Below the pieces are notes generated by a model, which worked only from the letters and a program-made list of their open reading frames with translations, searched no databases and was not told where the DNA came from. A stretch of 64,000 bases of DNA. Source: Trifolium pratense. Lineage: Eukaryota > Streptophyta > Magnoliopsida > Fabales > Fabaceae. The stretch lies in NCBI RefSeq assembly GCF_020283565.1, contig NC_060065.1, forward strand, positions 37,560,409 through 37,624,408, given 5' to 3'. Positions 23,557 through 35,900 of the stretch are shown in pieces. Every line of letters begins with the position of its first letter. Position 1 is the stretch's first letter. The translations under genes were made by a program, and so were the position numbers.

Positions 23557-23961
23557 ATATGCTTTCTTAATATTTGAAGACATTTTTTAACATTTTCAAA
23601 AATAAAATTAAAATCGAAATTAAAAAAGTCCATACATACCTGCATCAATTAATGTTAATGTCATGTCATCTCATGATAGATAGTCTTCATAGCCTTGAAG
23701 AGTCAAGACGCGTTATTATGCGCGTGTCCATTTTCTCTTGTTTATTAAAGATAGAATAAATAAAAAATAACGCCGCCGCATATTGATTTTCCTTTGTCCA
23801 CCCCAAATGCTTGAGCGTTTCTTTCTCATTCATGATTCATGCCCCCACAAACATTAGCAGCCACCCACTATCTTTCTTTCTTCTTTCCTTTCAATTCAAC
23901 CAACACTCATGACTCATCACTCACTCTTGTATTAGATTAAACTATGAAAAATGCATATTAA

Positions 23962-24240
23962 TACTCTCTCCGTCCCAAAATAAATATTCTCTCGGTCTCA
24001 AAATAAATGAAGTGTTTGAGCATTATTACATTTGTTGATGTATAACTTTAATCGTTAATATTTTTAATTATTTATTATTAAAAATTGTATATTTTAAAAT
24101 ACTTATCGAGACAAATCAAACATCTCATATGTTACTATTTGCATGTATATATTAGTAGAAAAATAAAATAAAATTAGTTAGCTCATATGAATAGCACGCT
24201 AAGTCAAAAATATGTCATCTATTTTGGGACGGAGGGAGTA
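23962..24240. mobile_element. Stowaway-like MITE
   Basis: Ends tactctctccgtcccaaaat and attttgggacggagggagta are clear inverted repeats flanked by TA, the classic 'ctccctccgtccc' MITE terminus. Confidence 0.8.
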
Positions 24241-24403
24241 GTATATAATATGATTCAGATGTCAATTCTAGTATCAAGTGGCATCAACTCTCCCGAGATC
24301 ACATTTGCGAAAGATCGAATCCTAATCATCCATGTCAAATTTACCATCAATTATACATTCATATAAGTAAATTTAATAAACTTGAAAGAAACATCACTTA
24401 AAT

Positions 24404-24885
24404 ATACTCTCTCTGCACCACAATATAAGTCACTTTAGCCAAATTATATTCTCTCTGTCCCATTTTATAAACATTCTTTGACTAAATGCATTATTTATAT
24501 GTCTTGTTTTGACCGTATTTTTAAAAAAATATATAAATGTAAATATTATCATATAAGAGAGAATTAAATATATTTGTAATGAAAAATATGCATCGACATA
24601 TGTGCCGTGGTTAAAGAGTTCTTATATTTTGCACGGATGAAATATAAATTAAGAAATATAATTAATGTTGTATGAAAAAGAGAAATTATGAGTTAGTTTA
24701 CAAAATTGTCCTTCATTAATGGTATAAGAAAGATAAATTGAAAAATTGAAAGAAAAAAAGTAATAAACATTAAAGGACATAATAAAAAAACTAACATTAA
24801 ACGTTTCATTGTTAATATAAAGTGAGTTATAATTTAGTACAATTTTTTTCTTTAAAATAACATAATTTGGTAAGGAGGAATGAGT
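24404..24885. mobile_element. Stowaway-like MITE, probably with a second terminus nested inside
   Basis: The outer ends tatactctctctgcaccaca and aggaggaatgagta, and the inner pair tataagtcactttagcc / aaagtgagttata, show inverted symmetry. A further terminus (attctctctgtcccatttta) lies at about 24448, indicating a nested or composite element. Confidence 0.55.
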
Positions 24886-25971
24886 AATTCAACTTCAACT
24901 AAATTTCGACATATGGGAGTGTTCACATTAAATTTAGCTATTTAAATCCAACTAGAATCGAGTTACGCACGCGGCAAGGCAGAAGATTCCGCCGACAACT
25001 TTTCTACGTACTCCATTTTTATTTAAGTAATCTTTTACGTTCATTTTCTATAATTAAAAAACAATTACTACTAGTATTAATGCTTTTATTTAACTATGGC
25101 ATTAATAAAGGGGTGTTGATTTCTTTCCATTGCGGAGCCATCGAGTAAAAAGTTTCCCATATTCCGACAAATGGCTACCTAATTCCGTGCGCATTAAAAT
25201 GACCTCCCTAGTTCCACTTTATCTCGGCATATTCCACTTTATCTTACCAAATAAACAAGCTACTCCACCGTCAAAAGAAAGAATAAAAAACTTTACTCCA
25301 CAAGAAGAAAACAACAATAATTCAAAGAGAAAATCCAAAAATAAAGTTTTATTTTTCAGTTAAAAAAATCAACAAAGTATTTTAAACTCACTATTTTACC
25401 ATTAAAAAAATAATATTAACATATATCTCATAGTAATTGTTAAAGAGACAAATACGAAAATATTTTCTTAAATTATGTATTTAATTTTTTAATTTTTTGA
25501 TCATTAAATATAAAAATTTAAAATTATACATTTTTAGCTTTTAAAAAGTTAAGTCATAATTTTCAAGAAGAATATTTTTGTATGTTAATCTTTACGGCAC
25601 GTGTGATCTAAGAATTAATAACATATTTGTTGATTAATTTTGAGTTAAATTTTACACAAATATATTAATTTTTGTTGATTAATTTTTTGTTTCTATTTTA
25701 CAATAGATGAAACATATCACAATCCAAAAAAAAAGCACAAGATGTTGATGAGACGAAACATACTCGTTTGTCTGCCTACTACATGGACAACCCACATTCC
25801 ACGTAATTGGATTAGATGCCTGCTATAGTAATTTACACACATGTCCACCAACACAACATTACATAGTCAAATTCATTCATTCTTGACTCTATGTATCCAC
25901 ACTTTCTCTCTCTTTATCTTATTATAAAAAGAATTTAATTTTTTATATTTATATAATGTTTGATGTATTTA
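24886..25971. other. Intergenic DNA upstream of the ERF gene
   Basis: AT-rich, with no gene. A 77-codon open frame at 25130-25363 has no recognisable domain. Confidence 0.45.
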
Positions 25972-26155
25972 GCTATGAAGCACGGATACGGACACGGACA
26001 TCGGACATGACATAAATACTGACACGTCGATATCGATAAAAATTTGGAAAAATGACATAATTTAGTGTAATCATAAGTATCGGTGTCGGTGTCGAACACG
26101 GATACCGACACGTGTCCGACACGGACAGGCCTAATCTGAGGAGTGTTGGTGTTTC
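25972..26155. repeat. Dispersed 'gtgtcggtgtcg' repeat, copy A
   Basis: The left block is agcacggatacggacacgg-like and the right block tatcggtgtcggtgtcgaac, then ccgacacgtgtccgacacgg. They form imperfect inverted repeats around an AT-rich core. A second, diverged copy is at 54101-54272. It is a known style of plant interspersed repeat, and here lies about 350 bp upstream of the ERF start codon. Confidence 0.55.
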
Positions 26156-26380
26156 CTACGTATTTAGTTTATAATATGGACCAAATACATCTAACATTCT
26201 ATGAATCTAAAAAATAAGTTTTTTCTTATAATAAAGATCGGAGGAAGTAATTGATTAATTAATTTTGCTTATAAAAAAATTGATTAATAAATTTCCTTCA
26301 ACACATTCATCATATCATATCATATCATCATGATGGTCCATACATAACATACATACCCATCATATACTACTCCCCTCTCC

Positions 26381-26388
26381 TATAAAAA
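26381..26388 (+). promoter_or_regulatory. TATA box of the ERF gene
   Basis: tataaaaa lies in a ctcctataaaaaagccac context, 128 bases before the ATG. It is the only strong TATA-like site just upstream, and leaves a leader of about 95 bases. Confidence 0.6.
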
Positions 26389-26508
26389 AGCCACATTCTC
26401 CTCATCACTCTCATATACTTTTTTCCATCTAAAAACATTTCCCAAATTGAACAAGAAAACGGAAAATAGTATTTACCAAAAGTTAGTTACGTTACTATTA
26501 ACATCAAT

Positions 26509-27123
26509 ATGGCGCCGAAGGTTAAGAGCGGTGGCGTTAAAGTAAACGCTAACGGTAACATCAATATTAACGGCGGCGTTAAGGAGGCGCATTTTAGAGG
26601 AGTAAGAAAGAGACCATGGGGAAGATACGCCGCTGAGATCAGAGATCCAGGCAAGAAAAGCCGCGTTTGGCTCGGAACTTTCGACACGGCGGAAGAAGCG
26701 GCGAGAGCTTACGACAGAGCCGCATTCCAATTTCGCGGTCTGAAGGCTAAAACAAATTTTCCTTTCAATAATATCCAAAGTCCTAGCCAAAGCAGCACCG
26801 TTGAATCTTCCAGCCGTGACCGTGACGCTGCCGCCGATTCTTCGCCGCTTGATCTAAACTTGGCTCCTGTTCGGTTTCCGTTTCAGAACCGGTATACTCC
26901 GATGCCGGAGGTTAATCAGACGTTTTGCTTCGATGATGTTCTACGCGCCGGCATGGTGAATTACGGTTATGCGACGGCGACTGCGATGGCTGCGGCACCA
27001 GTGCAGAGTGATTCGGACTCTTCGTCGGTGATTGATCTGAACCACCACCGTGATGACGGTGTTAAAGGTGTTAGAATTTTGGATCTGGATCTTAACTACC
27101 CTCCTCCGGAATATACGCTATAA
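26509..27123 (+). CDS. ERF-type AP2 transcription repressor with EAR motifs, intronless
   Basis: The 204-residue protein has one AP2/ERF DNA-binding domain at residues 28-85 ([20 protein letters not shown], then [20 protein letters not shown]). The Ala and Asp at domain positions 14 and 19 mark the ERF type, which binds GCC boxes. A first EAR-type motif, LDLNLAP, is at residues 114-120, an IDLN at 175-178, and a C-terminal [11 protein letters not shown] at 191-201. This places it in ERF group VIII, the AtERF3/4/7-like repressors, which recruit TOPLESS-type co-repressors in ethylene, ABA and stress signalling. That role is known for the family and inferred here. The start at 26509 is the first ATG after the TATA box and gives an N-terminus of normal length. 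The gene is GC-richer than its surroundings. Stowaway-like MITEs and the 'gtgtcggtgtcg' repeat lie upstream. Confidence 0.95.
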   Translation: MAPKVKSGGVKVNANGNININGGVKEAHFRGVRKRPWGRYAAEIRDPGKKSRVWLGTFDTAEEAARAYDRAAFQFRGLKAKTNFPFNNIQSPSQSSTVESSSRDRDAAADSSPLDLNLAPVRFPFQNRYTPMPEVNQTFCFDDVLRAGMVNYGYATATAMAAAPVQSDSDSSSVIDLNHHRDDGVKGVRILDLDLNYPPPEYTL

Positions 27124-27944
27124 AACAGAATAATGAAATTTCGGTTTTATTTTTATGAATTTCTCTTTATTTTTTATGAGTAGAGAAAAAAACAGAAACA
27201 GAAGCGTATGATGAAGAATGAAATACAGTATGTGTGAATACAGAGTACTACATAGACGATTGTTTGTGTCTATTTTTTGCGACAGAGAAACTAGTGCGGT
27301 TTCAATCTGTTGTTCCCAAATTACTATTTTAAGAAACTTTTCTCCACTTTTTCCTTTTTAGCTTAATTGTAATGGTTTTAGCTTGGAGCCAAAGTATAAC
27401 TGAAATTGAAATTAACTCACAGAATTTGCAGTATTTGATTATTTAGTGTGTGGTATAGGATCGTTTTTTAATAGATGAAATGAAAAAATCATCATAAATT
27501 TGCATGAACTGGATTTGTTTTTTTTTTTTTTACAAAAACTGGATTTGAATTATGCATTGGAGAAAATAAAATATACACTGACATTTTTTTAAGCATATAA
27601 CAATAATCAAGGATTAAATTATCTCATTTCACTTCAATCAATGGTGAGCTGCACTCAATGATAGTTTAATTCTTTGAACTCAATCATCATAATGCGATGG
27701 TTATTGTTTCTGATGAGTTCGTCCAATCTAATAATAACAATTAAATTATCTCATTTCTGATGTTGGATTTGCCTATTTGAGTGTATTATATATTATTTTT
27801 GCGATGGTTTAATGAAATTTTAAATTCAAACGTCAAGTGTCATCTTTAGGTGATAGATGAAATTTCTTATCTTTTGTTAGATGTTTTACATTAAAACCAC
27901 AAACTTTATGTACATTTTTATTTATTTACTATGACCTAAAATAG
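27124..27944. other. 3' flank of the ERF gene
   Basis: This is the probable 3' UTR followed by intergenic DNA. No other gene or clear element is seen. Confidence 0.45.
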
Positions 27945-28324
27945 TTGCCTATACAACAAAGCTACACGCTAGTAACCGTCGCCGATTCATACAACATTTA
28001 AATAAGTGTTCTCTAAAAACTCAAAAAAATTGTTGCCTATAGGTCTGATACAAAGTGTGTCTATTTGTAAGTCCAAACAACAATTTTTTCTTAATTTGGA
28101 CAAAAAAAAAATGGTTGGCTATAGAAATGGTTGTTAAGAATTAAAAATCCCATATAATTCTAATCTTACGAAGTGATTTTGTATGTTGAGTTAGATCCAA
28201 CCAAAAATTCTAAGAAAAATCACAACCATATATAGGACACTTTTAAAATTATTGCCTAACAGTTGCCTTTTGTTTTTTACAACGGTTTTTTTACTGTTGC
28301 CTAAGACGATAAATGTTGTAGTGA
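27945..28324. mobile_element. Isolated right end of a CACTA-type element
   Basis: The segment ends tgttgtagtg at 28324. It carries repeated subterminal 'ttgcctat/ttgcctaa' motifs (near 27951, 28034, 28253, 28263 and 28298). No matching CACTA left end was found, so it is a truncated remnant. Confidence 0.5.
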
Positions 28325-30042
28325 TGGTAGATGTAGAGTGCACACTTTTTTAGCTTGAACATTGTTACTCAATCTAGATAACTGTAAATGTTCTTTTACT
28401 TGAGTGCGACCGAAAAATAGTGTTTTGAACAATTCAAATTTATTCAAAAGGGACAAAAGAAAGGATAGAGAACTCACATTGTTGGATCAGTGAAAGAATG
28501 TTTCGAGCTAGAGATTGAAATTCGAGCATGAGAGATGACGATGATGGAAAAGAGGGGTACATGCAAAAAACACTCTGACGTCCAAGTCAGTATATGAGCT
28601 TGAGGTGGATGTAGAGTAATGCATACTTTGAAAATTGGTGAAAGATTGTCTATATAGGTCAATAGATTTGGCATTGAGCCGGTGGATGTGACATTGAGTT
28701 TGTTTAGTCCAAAAGTTTAGTCCAAAACAATTAATTTTTTTTAAAAAAATAAATAAAATAAATAACCAATTCGGTAATTAACCTGTAAAATTGGAAGGTA
28801 ATTCGAGGTGTAAAATTTGAACATTATGCTATTGATGTGAGCTCAAACTATATAGACAACCGCAAAGTAGAATGCTTAAGTGCAATGTTGATGCAACATG
28901 TTATGTGGATGACAATCGTACTACATAGAGGTATGCTTGAGAAACGGTGACAGTGGCTCTGTGAAGGCATTGACAATTCAAATCGAAGGAAAATAAAAGA
29001 TAAATGAGCTTAAAGTGAAGAGACTCTTGGAATAACAAGTAAGCGGATACAATATTACTAGTTACTATGTATGGAGCCATTATATTTAGAGTCGTGTAAC
29101 TCTGTTGAATTTAAATCACAGTTGTAAGATCAGTTATATTAGAAGACTAGTTAATCGAGTAACTTATGAATTAGTTTAATTAAGTGGCACATTTCTTTGT
29201 TAGTCACAAATTTTTTTTCCATATATTTATATTGAAATTATCATAAACCAAATGCATTAAAGTTATTTGGATAAAGAAAAGGATTTTGCCTCTGTAAAAT
29301 AAATTAACATAGGAAATATAGTCAAGTGTTAGAGACTACTATTTGGTTGGCGTTAATACATTCCTAATGCGTTTGAATTAGTTTGCCTCTTAGGAATGAA
29401 CTAGGGAAAGGTTGTGCTGTTGAAGATAATTCTGAAATCGTAAATAGAGTAGTTTAAAAGCATCTGAAATTTAACATTCTTATAATATAATATTAGAGGC
29501 TTAGAGCTAATTTTTTAATACAAAACTTAGTTAGAAACATCAATCATAGACCATTCTACTTAGTACCTGGCTTAAGTAAGGATTAGTGGGGCACACTATG
29601 CCGGCGGCATCGTTTCCTCAGGATTATAATTTTTTAAAGTTTAATTTATAAAAAAAATGTCAAATTGACACACATGATTATTGTTTTAGTTGTCAATTTT
29701 ATATACCAAAATGCTATATATACTTTTATTATGAAATTATTGTGAATGATCAGCAAGTGGATATCCATCTCAAAAGAAAAATAAGAATCAACGAGTGGTA
29801 AAAATAATTGAGGGGTCTCATTTGTTTTTGTTTATATTGTAAAATATTATTGATACAGTACAACTTTTCAAAAAACTCATCATCTTAAATTGCAAAGTGA
29901 GTTGATTATTGATTAATGTATTAAACATATATGAATTATTTTGAAATCAAAACTCTATTTATATTGCTTTATTTTTGTTGTTTCCAACAAGTTTCATACA
30001 CTATGCAGATAATTCTATTTTAAGTGAAGGTCACTTCTAATA
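28325..30042. other. Intergenic DNA
   Basis: No gene or delimitable repeat. The open frames are short and featureless. Confidence 0.4.
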
Positions 30043-30404
30043 TGAAAGAGTGAGATACCACTCGTCAATATCTCGATAAAGAAAATAAATTTTATAAATT
30101 CTACTGTTGAATTGAAACTTTATATCATATAGATCATTCATATAAATTTTTAGAAAGATTGAACATCATTTGGTGTGTTATTGAGACCGACCAAAATTAA
30201 CGGTATTCAGTAAAAATTCATAAACCGTTAATCTTGATGAGTCTCAATAACATATCAAATGATGTTCAATTTTTTCTAAAAATTTATATGAATGATCTAC
30301 ATGATATAAACTTTCAATCCAACAGTAAATTTTATGAAATTTGTTTTCGTTATCGAGATATTGACAACTAGTGCACCATGCACCACTTGTCTCACTCTTT
30401 CATT
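30043..30404. mobile_element. Long-inverted-repeat MITE, copy 1
   Basis: The arms start gaaagagtgaga and end tctcactctttc, and continue through 'tcaatatctcgata', 'aatttttagaaa' and 'attaacggtattca' segments that pair with the opposite half. Nearly the whole element folds back on itself. A second member of the same family lies 300 bp downstream. Confidence 0.75.
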
Positions 30405-30699
30405 TTAGCCAAAGCCTTAAATGAATACTTACAATCGTGGTTTGAATCTTAACTTAAAGTATGAGAAAGAGGATTCACAGTGAGGATGAATTGGTTGAAA
30501 TTATGCTCTCTAAATGGATGTCGAGATTGGAAACTGAGGTGGAGATGACGACAATGGAGGGGATGAACGGATCCTCTTCCATGAATTTTTCACATGAGGA
30601 GGTCCAATTGGTAAAAATAAATCAAAGGCTGAGATTATAAAATAATGTCATTGGAGATAATCTATGTTCAAATAAATGCAAGAGCAATAGCCATTCAAG

Positions 30700-31047
30700 A
30701 TGTGCATGGTGCACATGCAGTGGTTTATATTATAATTAATACAAATTAATTTTACAAAATTCACTGTTGGATTAAAAATTTATATTAAATAGATCATCCA
30801 TAAAATTTTTAAAAATTTTTGAAAATAATTTGATATGTTATTGAGACCCATCAAAATTAACGGTATTCGATAAAAACTCATAAACCATTAATCTTGATGA
30901 GTCTCAATAACATATCAAATGATTTTTATATTTTTTTTCAAAATTTTTATGGATAATCTATATGATATAAACTTTCAATCCAACGGTAGATTTTATAAAA
31001 TTCGTATTCGTTATAATATAAACCGCTAATTATGCACCATACACAAC
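30700..31047. mobile_element. Long-inverted-repeat MITE, copy 2
   Basis: Same family as the preceding element: shared blocks include caaaattaacggtattc, cttgatgagtctcaataaca and aactttcaatccaac. The arms end tgcatggtgcac / tatgcaccatac. Confidence 0.7.
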
Positions 31048-31057
31048 ATAAAAGGCT

Positions 31058-31686
31058 TGGCGTGCACATAATGAATGCATTTGGGAGAATAAACAAGCGA
31101 ACCCGATGACCTCCTGTAGGCTTGCTTCAGACCTGATTCAAGACTTTAATTGGTGCCGTAATATGCTTAATACGGATCCTACATCTGCTTATGTGCTTAC
31201 TTGGAAGAAACCTTCTACAAATTGGTTGAAGTGTGATGTTGATGGAGCTATTTTCATGATAGAAGGGAAATTTGGTATCGGTATATGCTTTCGTGATAGT
31301 TTGAGTTCCTCTGTTCAAACATATACTATGATTTTTCCCTTTATAGTTACTGCCGCTGAATGTGAAGCTACCACAATGAAGCATGCTCTCGCGCTCGCTT
31401 TGTCTAATGGTTTTGAGAGAGTTATATATTTGAAAGTGACTGTCAACAGGTTGTGAATGCTTTGCGTAATGACTATTTGTATGCGAATGAGCTTGACACT
31501 TTGGTCTCAACTTGTAGTTCCCTTCTCAATTCTAATGCTAATTACAACATAGCTTATGTTAGAAGGCAAGTGAATAGAGTCGCTCACAATCTTGATAGAG
31601 TGTCTTTATTTCAGTCTAGCTCAGGTGTTCATCATTATTATCCACCCAATTATATATCTTCTACTATATTGAATGAAATGCAATGA
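31058..31686 (+). pseudogene. Non-LTR retrotransposon RNase H domain remnant with frameshift
   Basis: The frame from 31058 reads WRAHNECIWENKQANPMTSC, then WLKCDVDGAIF, FGIGICFRDS and TAAECEATTMKHAL. These contain the first Asp and the Glu of a plant RNase H-like domain. Near 31432 one base is missing. The domain continues in the next frame as SDCQQVVNALRND...NYNIAYVRRQVNRVAHNLDR to a TGA at 31684-31686, giving the third acidic residue and the His. There is no reverse transcriptase upstream. It is 5' truncated and borders the MITE at 31047. Confidence 0.75.
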
Positions 31687-31689
31687 GTT

Positions 31690-33120
31690 CATTTTCTTAA
31701 AAAAAAAAAAAATTGAATGTTAGATTTAACCATTTTTGAAACATAACTTTTGAAATATTCAACTCATTCAAGGTGCTGTTTGGGTTGTGGAAAACAAAGA
31801 ATGGTCCCCTCTCTACCCTGCTTTTCCTTTCAAGACAAAATAACAATAATGTAATGGTTAATTATTACTAATATACTATGGTGCATCTCGATTGAAACCA
31901 ATTAATGGAGCCATTATATTCATAATAATATGATTATTACTTAGTGCGCACCTTTTTTCTTTCAACCAAGTTGCATGTCATGCGATGATTAAAATTAAAG
32001 AATGTTGGGAATTCTTCTATCCCAATCTGTTGTCTCCCATAGGGATTAATTATTTAAATATGAAGAAAAATAAGAAACGTTAGTGCTCGTAATTATCAAT
32101 TTTATTGAGATATAATTATATGTAAATATAAATAATTTTTATATCAGTATTAAATATCAATTAAACTCGAGTTTGCTTCTTATAAACGAAATTAAATCAA
32201 ATTAATGAATTATAAACTTGGTTTTTTAATTTTTTTTAGGTAAATATGACCCTTTTTATTATGCTTACACATTTAACTATATTTTTTATAATAACTTTTT
32301 AATTAAATGATAATTTTTTATGTCTTAATTGATATTATTTTTATAAAAATGACATAATTTTTTCGATAATGGCTCAGCCCAAACAATTTTCATTTGGGCT
32401 ACATGGACTTGGCTCAAAAAGACTCGATTTCATTTGGCTATGATTTTTGAGGCCAATACGCCCAAGCCCAACCCATTTTTTACAACTCTAATACCTCTAA
32501 ATTATAAAGGGGTAGAGTATATCTCACATTTATCGGTTCAACTTTAATATCGTCTATTTCATTCGATTTTAATTTTCAACATTGCGGAATTGATAAATAA
32601 AAAAAATAGTTAAATTTTGTTTGTTACTTTTTCTTCATTCTTCCTCTATACCTCCTAGAAAGTTTGAAGTTATGTGTTACTATTAAGTTTGTTATTCTGA
32701 TTTTTTTAAAGATTTTTAAGATATTTCTCATTTAGTTAATTATTATAATAAGCGGGTACTTTGTCCCTAAATATTAGAACACCCTAAATATAAGGAAGTT
32801 ATTAAAGGCATGGAAGATTCTTTTTTTTTTTTTCAATCTTATCTATATCATGAATATTTTGTGTATTTTTAAAGTTTCAAATGTAAAAGATTGTGCTTTC
32901 TTTTTTTTTTTTTTAAAAAAAACAAAAATAGATTGTATCTTTTTTGAAGAAAAAATATATATTGTATATCTTGATCTTATTTGGATTTTTTTTTTGTATC
33001 AATCTTAATTATTTGAATTAGATCTGTTTTTCTCTTTCAACACTATATATATTTTCTTTTATCTAGTTAACGTTTTTCATCTCTTAAGAAAGTTTTCTTT
33101 TTTCTTTGTAGTCGTTCTCC
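31690..33120. other. Intergenic DNA
   Basis: Very AT-rich. A 'cccaagcccaaccc' block near 32460-32480, before tttacaactct, resembles one end of an hAT-type repeat. No gene is supported. Confidence 0.4.
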
Positions 33121-33525
33121 TAAAGATTTAACTTTGTTCCAAAGGTTTTTCACAAACAAGTTTTCTAAGCTAGTGTGATTAAACACACTTCTTGATCATC
33201 CTATACTTTTTCAACACCACCAACAAGGTATATTGTCTTTTTTTTTCTTAGGGAATTCTTAAATATATATACTTTTTTTTTTTACTAAATTAAATACTCC
33301 CTCCGAATTTATTTATAAGTAAAAGTTATTTTTATATTCATTGAACAACTGATGTATGTAGCCTATATAAGTTAGATACATCATTTATTCAATGAATTTA
33401 AAAAATAATTTTTGCTTATAAATAAAGCCGGAATGAGTATATATACTTACATATATCTTTATAAATTTTATTATTTAATACTATCTTTTTTGTAAATATA
33501 ACTAAATAATTGAACAACATATAGG
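33121..33525 (+). other. Possible 5' leader exon and intron of the orphan ORF
   Basis: A T/A-rich leader ending caccaacaag at 33227, followed by the donor gtatattg, and an acceptor acatatag ending at 33524 just before the ATG, suggest a spliced 5' UTR. A Stowaway-like MITE (33295-33439) lies in this intron. Confidence 0.4.
33295..33439. mobile_element. Stowaway-like MITE
   Basis: Ends tactccctccgaatttattt and aaataaagccggaatgagta are inverted repeats, TA-bounded. Inner arms ttataagtaaaag / cttataaat and cattgaacaa / ttcaatga also pair. Confidence 0.75.
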
Positions 33526-33530
33526 CAACA

Positions 33531-34034
33531 ATGAGAACAACAAACGTCCAATATGGTCCAAAGAATCAACACAACAAAAATAACAGAATAGATCTATTAC
33601 AAGTCTTGACAGCATTATATCCACAAAAGATAATGAAAAAACGACGGACCAAGATCAATAACAAGAATAATAAAAATCACCTTATTCATCTTGAAGATTT
33701 GGAAACATCTAATCAAGAATCATATGGTTCAAAAAATCAACACAACAAAGACAACATAACGGATCTATTGCAAATTCTAGCAACCTTATATCCACAAAAG
33801 ATATTGAAAAAACGTAGGACAAAGTTCAATGGATTGAAAAACAAAAGTCAGCTTATTCATCCTAAAGATTTAGAAACATCTAGTGAAGAATCATCGGGTT
33901 CATGTGATGGTCCAAACAAAAACAATTCAAATGAATCAATGAGATGCATAATAGATTTTGTTATTCCAGGAAATATTCCAGATATTGATTTGTTGATGTC
34001 TGATAATGAATTGCTAATAGATTTATTTTTTTAA
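33531..34034 (+). CDS. Orphan protein with a 57-residue internal duplication
   Basis: A 167-residue open frame, not recognised as any known family. Residues 8-64 and 65-121 are two copies of one unit. Each has the order YG(P/S)KNQHNK, then a predicted helix (DLLQVLTALYPQKIMKKRRT / DLLQILATLYPQKILKKRRT), a basic KKRRTK cluster that could be a nuclear localisation signal, and a tail LIH.(E/K)DLETS. A degenerate start of a third copy (GPNKNN) follows. The C-terminus, NIPDIDLLMSDNELLIDLFF, is acidic and hydrophobic, like a transactivation or interaction peptide. The start at 33531 is the first ATG after a splice acceptor. Mutations between the units keep the frame and favour conservative changes, which suggests a translated sequence. 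Function unknown. Confidence 0.6.
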   Translation: MRTTNVQYGPKNQHNKNNRIDLLQVLTALYPQKIMKKRRTKINNKNNKNHLIHLEDLETSNQESYGSKNQHNKDNITDLLQILATLYPQKILKKRRTKFNGLKNKSQLIHPKDLETSSEESSGSCDGPNKNNSNESMRCIIDFVIPGNIPDIDLLMSDNELLIDLFF

Positions 34035-35360
34035 TGTATCAACCTTGTAAGTGTAATGGATCTGTCTGGGGGCTCCTTTAAGTGTATCCCACTTTTGCTA
34101 TTATATATTTAGAAATTCAAATTTTATTTATACAATATTATTATTGTGTATCATATTTCATAATAAAAAAAATGTAGCGCGTTTTGTTTTGTATGACCAC
34201 ACAAAAAGGGTAATCTATATATGTCTTTGTTTTCGGTTTATAAGGAGTACTTTTTACGATCACTCATGTTGAGTTTTGTCGATTAATTTTTTTAGAAGTC
34301 AAATTGACAAACTTTCAAAGTATCATTGTTGAATCACACTCGAAAGTTATTGATAACTTATTGTGGGTCTAATTCAACCAAAAAAAATTGTACATATTTT
34401 CTTATAACTTACTAACATCAAACGGACGAAGTCAATAGAAAAAAGATAGATTTGAAAATTTTATGACTTAATTGCACGTTTGATACTTTATGTATATTTT
34501 ACGTAAGTTTTAAGTTGATCATCTATGTTTAAAAGGTTTCAGGTTATTCTCATATGATACTCACTATAAGTTCATTACTTTCGTCAAATGTTAAGTTAAT
34601 TTCTTCTAAAATTTTGACTTGACACTTCCTAAGTTAAGTATATCACTGCCACATGGACGATTTAAACGGAAACTCGATTATAGTATGTCAAGCTAGCTGT
34701 CAAAGTAGTCCAACTTCTTTAAATACATGCACAATAGTACTATATTACTTGTTTAACGATCCTTGTTGTCCACGAATTTGACTTGGTCGTATGCAATTTT
34801 AGGTAAATAAAATGAAGCAGTTGAAATTTTACAATGATCCAAAAAAAGATTAAGCATTACACTACTAATATTATATAAACTTACTTATGGTTGCAATAAT
34901 TGGTATATATATGTGTGACGTATACACATAACTATTGTTTAAAAGTCTAAGAAAATGGCTCATGGATGTGTACAAATGTTTACTTAATTAATAGAAATAA
35001 GCTACTTTTCAGTTTTCACGTTTTTAATTAAGAAATCTAAAATTGATCTTGTAGGAATTGGTGGTTATGGGCCCTAAGAATCTGCTGGTAAGATTGCTTG
35101 CTTTCTTCCAGTATGTGTGTTTGTCAAAGCAAGCACAATAAGCAGCCGGCCCGGCAGGATGCCTACTTTCAAATTAAATATAATACTACTTGCTAGTTTT
35201 GTTGGGGCATATTAATGAATAGAATATTGAATTGTTTGACAATAGAATATGTGCTTGTTGAGAGAGTATGTTTAAAACTCTAACGCAATGATCCATGATT
35301 ACATAGTTAGGGAGATTTTTGCCTAGTCCCTACCTTCTTTTTTTAACTCATTCCTCATCT
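34035..35360. other. Intergenic DNA
   Basis: No gene. A one-armed sequence near 34460-34680 (ttaattgcacgtttgatact, then 'aagttttaagttgatcatct') resembles the 'silent half' of a Mutator-type MITE. Confidence 0.4.
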
Positions 35361-35384
35361 TATATATATATATATATATATATA
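35361..35384. repeat. (TA)n microsatellite at the left border of the 1.7-kb element
   Basis: About twelve TA dinucleotides. A matching TA run lies at 37098-37124 on the other side, which suggests the element inserted into a TA tract. Confidence 0.85.
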
Positions 35385-35900
35385 GGGGGCTGCTAATTTA
35401 GACCCAGTTGGGTCTAAATTAGCAAGGTGCACCTTTTGAGTTGGACAAAAATACCCTTTCTTTTTTTTAAAAAAAAAAAAAAAAACATATTGGCGCTGAT
35501 CCAGTGTCGCGCGCCTACCGCAGGACCACCGTTACAGACCGTTGATTTCCATCAGACGGCCAAGAGATGATCTCATCATGGCTGTCGGATCAATCAGACA
35601 GTCCAGATCATCCATCTCCATGATAAGCCAGCGCGTGCACCACACTAGATCTGCGCCTGGAGAGAGAAAATTTCATTTTAAAAAAGCAGGACACGTGTCA
35701 ACTGCTGGGTGGTTGGCGTGTTTTTTTTTTCATTTAATACTTTAAACTCAATTATTTCGTTGTAAATTAATTTTTTATTTTTTTATTTTTATACCAAAAT
35801 TCATAATTTTTTTTTGTCTACAAATAGAGACTTGGTTCGTTTGATTTGGACACAAAAAAAAAAACTCAATTTTTCACTACCTTTAATTATCTTTATATAA

